Source: Niastella soli (lineage in GTDB: Bacteria; Bacteroidota; Bacteroidia; Chitinophagales; Chitinophagaceae). From it: a stretch of DNA of 64,000 nucleotides. How positions within the stretch are numbered: position 1 is the first letter of the stretch; the number at the start of each line of letters is the position of its first letter. Below the pieces are notes generated by a model that worked only from the letters and a program-made list of their open reading frames with translations, was not told the DNA's origin and searched no databases. Of this stretch, positions 59,601-64,000 are shown piece after piece. The position numbers and the translations under genes were made by a program. The stretch is taken from contig NZ_JAGHKO010000001.1 of NCBI RefSeq assembly GCF_017742245.1, positions 525,061 to 589,060 on the forward strand, written 5' to 3'.

Positions 59601-61829
59601 CTATTGCTGTTCTGTATCATACCTGTCAACTGTTTCAATACCAGGCAGTTTCTTCAGGCTGTCTACCAGATCATCCAGTTCTTCTTTATCATGCACATAC
59701 ACCCTTATATTCCCGTGAAACAAACCTTCCCGGGCCTCAATGGTCATGGCATTGATATTGATCTTCATTTCGCCCGATATTAAATTGGTGATCTTATGTA
59801 TTACACCCACATCATCCAGGCCAACGATCTTTAAGCCGGTAAGGAAGGAGATCTCTTTATTTTTTGCCCATTTTGTTTTTACAACCCGGTGTCCATAATT
59901 GGCCAGCAACCGGGCCGCATTAGGACAATTGGTGCGGTGTATGGTTAACCCCTTTCCGGTACTTACAAAACCGAATACGTCATCCCCGGGGATAGGTTTA
60001 CAACAATTTGCCAGATTATACACGATCTTATCGCTGCTTTCTCCAAAGATGATCAATTCAGCATCTTTTTTAGGCAACGCATGGATTGTGTCTTGTTTTA
60101 TTTCAGGACGAATAGGCTTGGGTGGTTCCAGCTTATCACCCAGTAAATGAAACTCGCTCAGCTCCTTCAGGTCAATGGCCTTTACAGAGATCTGATAATA
60201 CAGATCGAGCGGCGAGGGAAGTTTATAAAAAGAGGCCAGTATATCTACATTATGCTGATTAAAGGCCGCCCCCATGTTCTCCATCTTTCGCTGCAGCACA
60301 TATTTGCCTTCATCGGCCACCTTTCTTTTCTCTTCCTTTAATGCGTCCTTGATCTTACTCTTCGCCTTAGCGGTAACCACAATATTCAGCCAGTCTTCAT
60401 TAGGCTTTTGTTTGCTGGAGGTGATGATCTCCACCTGGTCGCCACTACGCAATTTATGGCTCAGGGGTACCAGCTTATGGTTTATTTTGGCACCTATACA
60501 TTGCGACCCCACCACACTGTGTATGGCAAAGGCAAAGTCCAGGGCTGTACTGTCAACCGGCAACATTTTCACATCGCCCTTTGGCGTATAAACATATATT
60601 TCTTCAGCCAGGAAGCTGGTTTTAAAGTCATGCAGGAAATCGATGGAGTCGCTGTCCTGATTATTGAGTACTTCCCGTATTTGCTGAAACCATTTATCAA
60701 AGCGGCTTTCATCAGCCGTACCTTCTTTATATTTCCAGTGAGCGGCCAACCCTTTTTCTGCGATCTCGTTCATCCGCCGGGTACGCACCTGTATTTCCAC
60801 CCACTTTCCCTGCGGGCCCATTACGGTGGTATGCAGGGCCTCATACCCGTTCGATTTGGGATTGCTCAGCCAGTCACGTAAACGTTCAGGACTGGGAGTG
60901 TATTCATCAGTAATTACAGAATATACCTTCCAGCAGCCTTCTTTTTCCTGTTCCAGGGAAATATCCAAAATAACCCTGATGGCAAACAGGTCATATACTT
61001 CCTCAAAAGCCACCCCTTTCTTTTTCATCTTGTTCCAGATGGAATGGATGCTTTTGGGCCGGCCATAAATTTCAAATTGATACCCGGTTTTATCGAGTTT
61101 GTCTTTTATTGGCTTGATGAATTCATTAATATATCGCGACCGTTCCCGTTTTGTTTCTGCCAGTTTGCGGGCAATTTCCTTATAGGCTTCCGGCTCCAGG
61201 TACTTCATAGCCAGGTCTTCCATTTCGGTCTTGATAGTATAAAGACCCATACGGTGACTCAGCGGAGCATATACATAAACGGTTTCGGAAGAAATTTTCA
61301 GTTGTTTTTCCCGCTTCATACTGTCGAGCGTACGCATATTATGCAGCCGGTCGGCCAGTTTGATCAAAATAACGCGGGGGTCATCGGTGAGGGTAAGTAA
61401 GATCTTTTTAAAATTCTCCGCCTGCGCCGATGCATTGACGTCAATAATGTTGGAGATCTTCGTCAACCCATCTACAATACGGGCTATTTCAGTACCAAAT
61501 TCCCGTTCAATATCTTCCAGGGTTATATCGGTATCCTCAACGGTATCGTGTAACAGCGAACATATGGTGGAACGAACACCCAGACCAATCTCTTCAATGC
61601 CTATGCGGGCTACGGCCAGGGGGTGAAGAATATAAGGCTCCCCGCTCTTTCGGCGCATAGTCTTATGCGCATCTGCCGCCATTTCGAATGCCCGGCGGAG
61701 CAATTCCTTATCACCCGGTTTTAATTTTGGTTTCAAAACACGTAACAGGGCTCGGTATTCACGGAGAATCAGCTTTTTTTCCTGCTCTTCATTCAAATTA
61801 TATTTCGGTATCACAGCAACAGAATCCAT
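59601..61829 (-). CDS. Bifunctional (p)ppGpp synthetase/hydrolase (RelA/SpoT family)
   Basis: A 742-residue stringent-response enzyme. In order: an HD hydrolase domain (PYILHPLAVARIG near 69, SLLHDTVEDTD near 91-101), the synthetase (YEIYGRPKSIHSIWNKMKKKG and EVYDLFAIRVIL), a TGS domain (IYVYTPKGDVKMLPVDSTALDFAFAIHS), a zinc-finger-like helical region (NLANCCKPIPGDDVFGFV) and a C-terminal ACT domain. Both the HD residues and the synthetase motif are intact, so it should make and degrade (p)ppGpp. Its start is only six bases past a -7-like element on the minus strand. Confidence 0.93.
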   Translation of the reverse strand: MDSVAVIPKYNLNEEQEKKLILREYRALLRVLKPKLKPGDKELLRRAFEMAADAHKTMRRKSGEPYILHPLAVARIGIEEIGLGVRSTICSLLHDTVEDTDITLEDIEREFGTEIARIVDGLTKISNIIDVNASAQAENFKKILLTLTDDPRVILIKLADRLHNMRTLDSMKREKQLKISSETVYVYAPLSHRMGLYTIKTEMEDLAMKYLEPEAYKEIARKLAETKRERSRYINEFIKPIKDKLDKTGYQFEIYGRPKSIHSIWNKMKKKGVAFEEVYDLFAIRVILDISLEQEKEGCWKVYSVITDEYTPSPERLRDWLSNPKSNGYEALHTTVMGPQGKWVEIQVRTRRMNEIAEKGLAAHWKYKEGTADESRFDKWFQQIREVLNNQDSDSIDFLHDFKTSFLAEEIYVYTPKGDVKMLPVDSTALDFAFAIHSVVGSQCIGAKINHKLVPLSHKLRSGDQVEIITSSKQKPNEDWLNIVVTAKAKSKIKDALKEEKRKVADEGKYVLQRKMENMGAAFNQHNVDILASFYKLPSPLDLYYQISVKAIDLKELSEFHLLGDKLEPPKPIRPEIKQDTIHALPKKDAELIIFGESSDKIVYNLANCCKPIPGDDVFGFVSTGKGLTIHRTNCPNAARLLANYGHRVVKTKWAKNKEISFLTGLKIVGLDDVGVIHKITNLISGEMKININAMTIEAREGLFHGNIRVYVHDKEELDDLVDSLKKLPGIETVDRYDTEQQ

Positions 61830-61835
61830 AGTTAA

Positions 61836-61843
61836 CGAATTTA
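61836..61843 (-). promoter_or_regulatory. Putative -7 element (TAAATTCG) for the (p)ppGpp synthetase gene
   Basis: On the minus strand TAAATTCG (one base off TAnnTTTG) ends six bases before the ATG. If functional, the message would be nearly leaderless. It is a divergent neighbour of the tRNA promoter. Confidence 0.35.
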
Positions 61844-61856
61844 CGTAAAAATGCCC

Positions 61857-61864
61857 TATGTTTG
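61857..61864 (+). promoter_or_regulatory. Putative -7 element (TATGTTTG) for tRNA-Leu
   Basis: TATGTTTG fits TAnnTTTG and lies 75 bases before the mature tRNA start, leaving a short 5' leader for RNase P to remove. Confidence 0.5.
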
Positions 61865-61939
61865 CACCCCCGAATCAGATCGGAGTTCTCAGATCAAGGT
61901 TCGAAGTTCAATATATAAGTAATATTTGAGAACTGAAAA

Positions 61940-62021
61940 GCGCATGTGGTGAAATTGGTAGACACGTCAGACTTAGGATCTGATGCCGCGAGGTATGGGG
62001 GTTCGAGTCCCTCCATGCGCA
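61940..62021 (+). tRNA. tRNA-Leu (anticodon UAG)
   Basis: An 82-base tRNA with acceptor arms GCGCATG and CATGCGC, a D arm (GGTGAAATTGGTAGACAC), anticodon loop CTTAGGAT giving anticodon UAG, a long type II variable arm and GGTTCGAGTCC in the T arm. The 3' CCA is not encoded. It reads CUA and other CUN leucine codons. A terminator follows at 62033. Confidence 0.95.
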
Positions 62022-62032
62022 CAATTCCCAAG

Positions 62033-62065
62033 GTGGGTCATCTGCAAAGATGGCCCACTTTTTTA
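62033..62065 (+). terminator. Terminator of tRNA-Leu
   Basis: GTGGGTCATCT (62033-62043) pairs with AGATGGCCCAC (62048-62058) with one wobble pair, followed by a T-run. Confidence 0.85.
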
Positions 62066-62198
62066 TTCTCGTCACCTTAAACAGGGATATTCCATTTTTT
62101 TTACTAAATTCAATCAATTAATATCCCCCAAAAGGCAATAGGGAAAATAGAGAACAGACTGTTTTATTAAAAAACCTGTTTCTGTAAACTTTATTTTC

Positions 62199-62789
62199 AT
62201 GAAAAGACTCCTTACCATTAGCATCTTTTTCTTACCTGCACTTTTATTTGCCCAGCAAAAAACTGGCAGTTTTATTAAAGAACATCTTTATGTAAAAGTT
62301 TCTCCCGCTCTGGTATTCTCGATAGCACGTAAAGAAGCTCCACAAAATGGAGGAGGCCAGGTGGCACCTGCTATTTTTGGTGCGGCCGGGGCTAAAATCC
62401 GTTATGCTGCTTTAGGTTTTAGTGCCGGTTATTTTAATTTAAAAGAAATAGCACCTGTTACACTCCCAATCGGGGCCGACCTTACCATTACAGACTTTAA
62501 AGCGAAAAAAGCCTTCCCTGTTATCACCGCGCAATGGCATAAGGCACATTCAACCGAAAATTATGGTTCGGGCCACTATTATTATAACATCTCTGGGAAA
62601 GATCTTTTTAGTATTGGCGCAGGCGTTTCCTTCCGGATCTTAAAAACAACCAAAATTCAGACGACATTAAGTTATTCGAAATTGAGCTGTGATGCCAAAG
62701 TAACGTATGTAAACGGTCCTAATCGTAGTGATACCTATTACAAAAGCCCCCTGGAGATGGCAGTCCTTGCGGCAAGTATAGTATTATAG
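62199..62789 (+). CDS. Secreted hypothetical protein, probable outer-membrane beta protein
   Basis: A 196-residue protein with a clear signal peptide (residues 1-19, LTISIFFLPALLFAQQ). The rest alternates polar and hydrophobic residues with many glycines and aromatics, and ends in a hydrophobic residue, as in small outer-membrane barrels, but I do not recognise the family. A trace of heptad repeat lies upstream near 62129, and a terminator follows. Confidence 0.7.
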   Translation: MKRLLTISIFFLPALLFAQQKTGSFIKEHLYVKVSPALVFSIARKEAPQNGGGQVAPAIFGAAGAKIRYAALGFSAGYFNLKEIAPVTLPIGADLTITDFKAKKAFPVITAQWHKAHSTENYGSGHYYYNISGKDLFSIGAGVSFRILKTTKIQTTLSYSKLSCDAKVTYVNGPNRSDTYYKSPLEMAVLAASIVL

Positions 62790-62822
62790 CCGGTGCGCCC
62801 ATGATCCAAAAATTCCAACGAG

Positions 62823-62851
62823 GGGCCAGCTGAAACTGGCCCACTTTTTTT
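62823..62851 (+). terminator. Terminator after the secreted hypothetical protein gene
   Basis: GGGCCAG (62823-62829) pairs with CTGGCCC (62836-62842), followed by seven T's. Confidence 0.82.
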
Positions 62852-62956
62852 ATTAAGATCTATTATTAGAGCTGACAAAAGTCATCTGTGATACAGGTAT
62901 TTATCATCCGGTGCATTGGTAAACTTGCTAACTTTATACAGCCTAATACTTCATGT

Positions 62957-63778
62957 ATGCAAACCATCCTCTTAGCGGTGGATTTTTCGCCCGCATCCCG
63001 CAACGCTGCTGTATTTGCAGCAGAACTGGCCAAATTATTACATACTAAATTGCTCCTTTTCCATGCCTATATGCTGCCTACCCCCATTAGCGAGGTGCCA
63101 TATGCCATGGTTACTGTAGATAACCTGCAAAAAGAGAATGAGGAGCAAATAAAAAAAGAAGCAGACTGGCTGCACGATGATTTTGGGCTTGAAATAGAGT
63201 GGCTCGTACGTATTGGCATCGCTTCAGATGAAATAAAAACCCTGACCAGGGAAAAAGACATTGGCCTTATAGTAATGGGTATGAAGGGCGCCGGAGGGCT
63301 CGACAAGATCATTGGCAGCACTACCATCAACGTTTCCCGTAAAGTAAAAACCCCCGTTTTGGTGGTGCCCCACGACGCGGCCTATACCCCCATAAAAAAT
63401 ATTACTTACGCCAGCGATTTTAGCTATAAAACCAGCACCCGGCTGTTCAATCCCCTGCTGGAACTGGCCCGGGCCTTTGCTGCAAAAACACATATTCTGT
63501 TTGTCCGGCAACACCATGGCGGAAATTCCGAACTGGAGTTTACCGGTAAAAAAAGTAGTGAACTTATTTTTGAAGGGTACGACCACGAATACGTCACCAC
63601 CGAAGAACCATCTGTAAATCAAGGAATTAGCAGATATTTAAGACAACATTCCAGCGAATTACTGGTAATGGTGGCCCATAAACATACTTTTCTTGAAAGG
63701 GTATTTTCGAAGAACCATACCACGGCTATGGCCTACGAAACCCACGTTCCCCTGCTTATTTTGCAGGATAAAGACTAA
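62957..63778 (+). CDS. Tandem universal stress protein
   Basis: A 273-residue protein with two universal stress protein domains, from MQTILLAVDFSPAS (start at 62957; an upstream frame to 62888 adds unrelated residues). The first domain has the ATP-binding G-2x-G-9x-GS motif (GMKGAGGLDKIIGSTT); the second (IKNITYASDFSYKT onward) lacks a clear copy. Such proteins bind nucleotides and respond to starvation or redox stress. Single gene, just upstream of trigger factor. Confidence 0.85.
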   Translation: MQTILLAVDFSPASRNAAVFAAELAKLLHTKLLLFHAYMLPTPISEVPYAMVTVDNLQKENEEQIKKEADWLHDDFGLEIEWLVRIGIASDEIKTLTREKDIGLIVMGMKGAGGLDKIIGSTTINVSRKVKTPVLVVPHDAAYTPIKNITYASDFSYKTSTRLFNPLLELARAFAAKTHILFVRQHHGGNSELEFTGKKSSELIFEGYDHEYVTTEEPSVNQGISRYLRQHSSELLVMVAHKHTFLERVFSKNHTTAMAYETHVPLLILQDKD

Positions 63779-63803
63779 CTGGAATTATACATCCCGACTC
63801 GTT

Positions 63804-63834
63804 TTGACCGAGTTCTCTGTTTGCCTTACCTTTG
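63804..63834 (+). promoter_or_regulatory. Promoter of tig (TTG-N20-TACCTTTG)
   Basis: TTG at 63804-63806 and TACCTTTG at 63827-63834 are 20 bases apart and fit the Bacteroidota consensus, 24 bases before the start codon. Confidence 0.65.
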
Positions 63835-63858
63835 CAACCCAATTTAAAAAATAGCGCT

Positions 63859-64000
63859 ATGGCAACAGTTACCAGAGAGAATATCGGACTGCTGAATGAT
63901 AAGATTACCATAAAAGTAGCCGGAGCAGATTATCTGCCTTCTTTTGAAAAAGCACTCAAGAATTATAGCAAACAGGCCAATATACCTGGTTTCCGTAAAG
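63859..64000 (+). CDS. tig: Trigger factor, N-terminal part (cut by window end)
   Basis: The first 47 codons read MATVTRENIGLLNDKITIKV... YSKQANIPGFRK, the ribosome-binding start of trigger factor with the GFR-type signature loop. It is a ribosome-bound chaperone and prolyl isomerase. The gene runs off the right edge. Confidence 0.85.
   Translation, partial: MATVTRENIGLLNDKITIKVAGADYLPSFEKALKNYSKQANIPGFRK

Noticed and set aside
61940-62021. tRNA-Leu as attachment site of an integrated element
   Set aside because: No integrase or direct repeat of the tRNA 3' end is seen in the window.
62888-62956. N-terminal extension of the universal stress protein
   Set aside because: The residues before the ATG at 62957 do not fit the family, which begins at the first beta strand (QTILLAVDFS).

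Overview
The window looks like chromosomal DNA of a member of the Bacteroidota, probably family Chitinophagaceae (Chitinophaga/Niastella-like). The evidence is Bacteroidota-type promoters (TTG-N19/20-TAnnTTTG), few Shine-Dalgarno sequences, a type IX secretion (T9SS)-like C-terminal domain, a DUF1800/DUF1501 pair, a GH92 mannosidase and a TPR histidine kinase. The genus is an inference from protein style; no search was run.

Positions 1-26815 form a surface-polysaccharide (O-antigen or capsule) locus. It begins with two glycosyltransferases and a three-gene NDP-deoxysugar cassette (2,3-dehydratase, Gfo/Idh ketoreductase, SDR ketoreductase) that should make an NDP-2,6-dideoxyhexose. A coiled-coil protein, a DXD glycosyltransferase with a repeat-built coiled coil, and two tandemly duplicated GT2-GT4 fusion enzymes follow. 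Next come an ABC exporter (Wzm/Wzt), two more double-domain glycosyltransferases, a Wzy/WaaL-like protein, two single-domain glycosyltransferases, a second Wzy-like protein with a Wzx flippase, a short Wzz-like protein and a third Wzy/WaaL-like protein. Both the ABC and the Wzx/Wzy/Wzz logic are therefore present. The first ~13 kb is clearly more AT-rich than the rest.

Positions 26994-43947 are mixed: an ABC exporter, a DUF983 zinc-ribbon membrane protein, a secreted GH92 mannosidase, a response regulator/histidine kinase pair, the DUF1800-DUF1501 pair, a thiolase, pyrD, a TerC protein and rsmE. Positions 44029-64000 are mostly housekeeping: dnaB, pheT, zapA, rny, rplS, tatA, gatA, a lytic transglycosylase, an acidic protein with a pabB-like gene, purA, the bifunctional (p)ppGpp enzyme, tRNA-Leu(UAG), a universal stress protein and the start of trigger factor.

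The least expected material is noncoding. A 7-bp-period repeat family (GGCAATG-like, with GTGAAAC and GGCAAAC variants) sits at the 3' ends of several genes in the direction of transcription and supplies the last codons and the stop codon of at least three. A similar heptad lies inside pyrD. There is also an almost identical 37-bp palindromic terminator used at two loci, an 11-bp tandem array that folds back on itself upstream of pheT, and a 33-bp direct repeat in a repeat-rich gap. The sugar cassette and the hybrid export machinery are the strongest biological leads; the gene-end heptads are the strongest structural lead.
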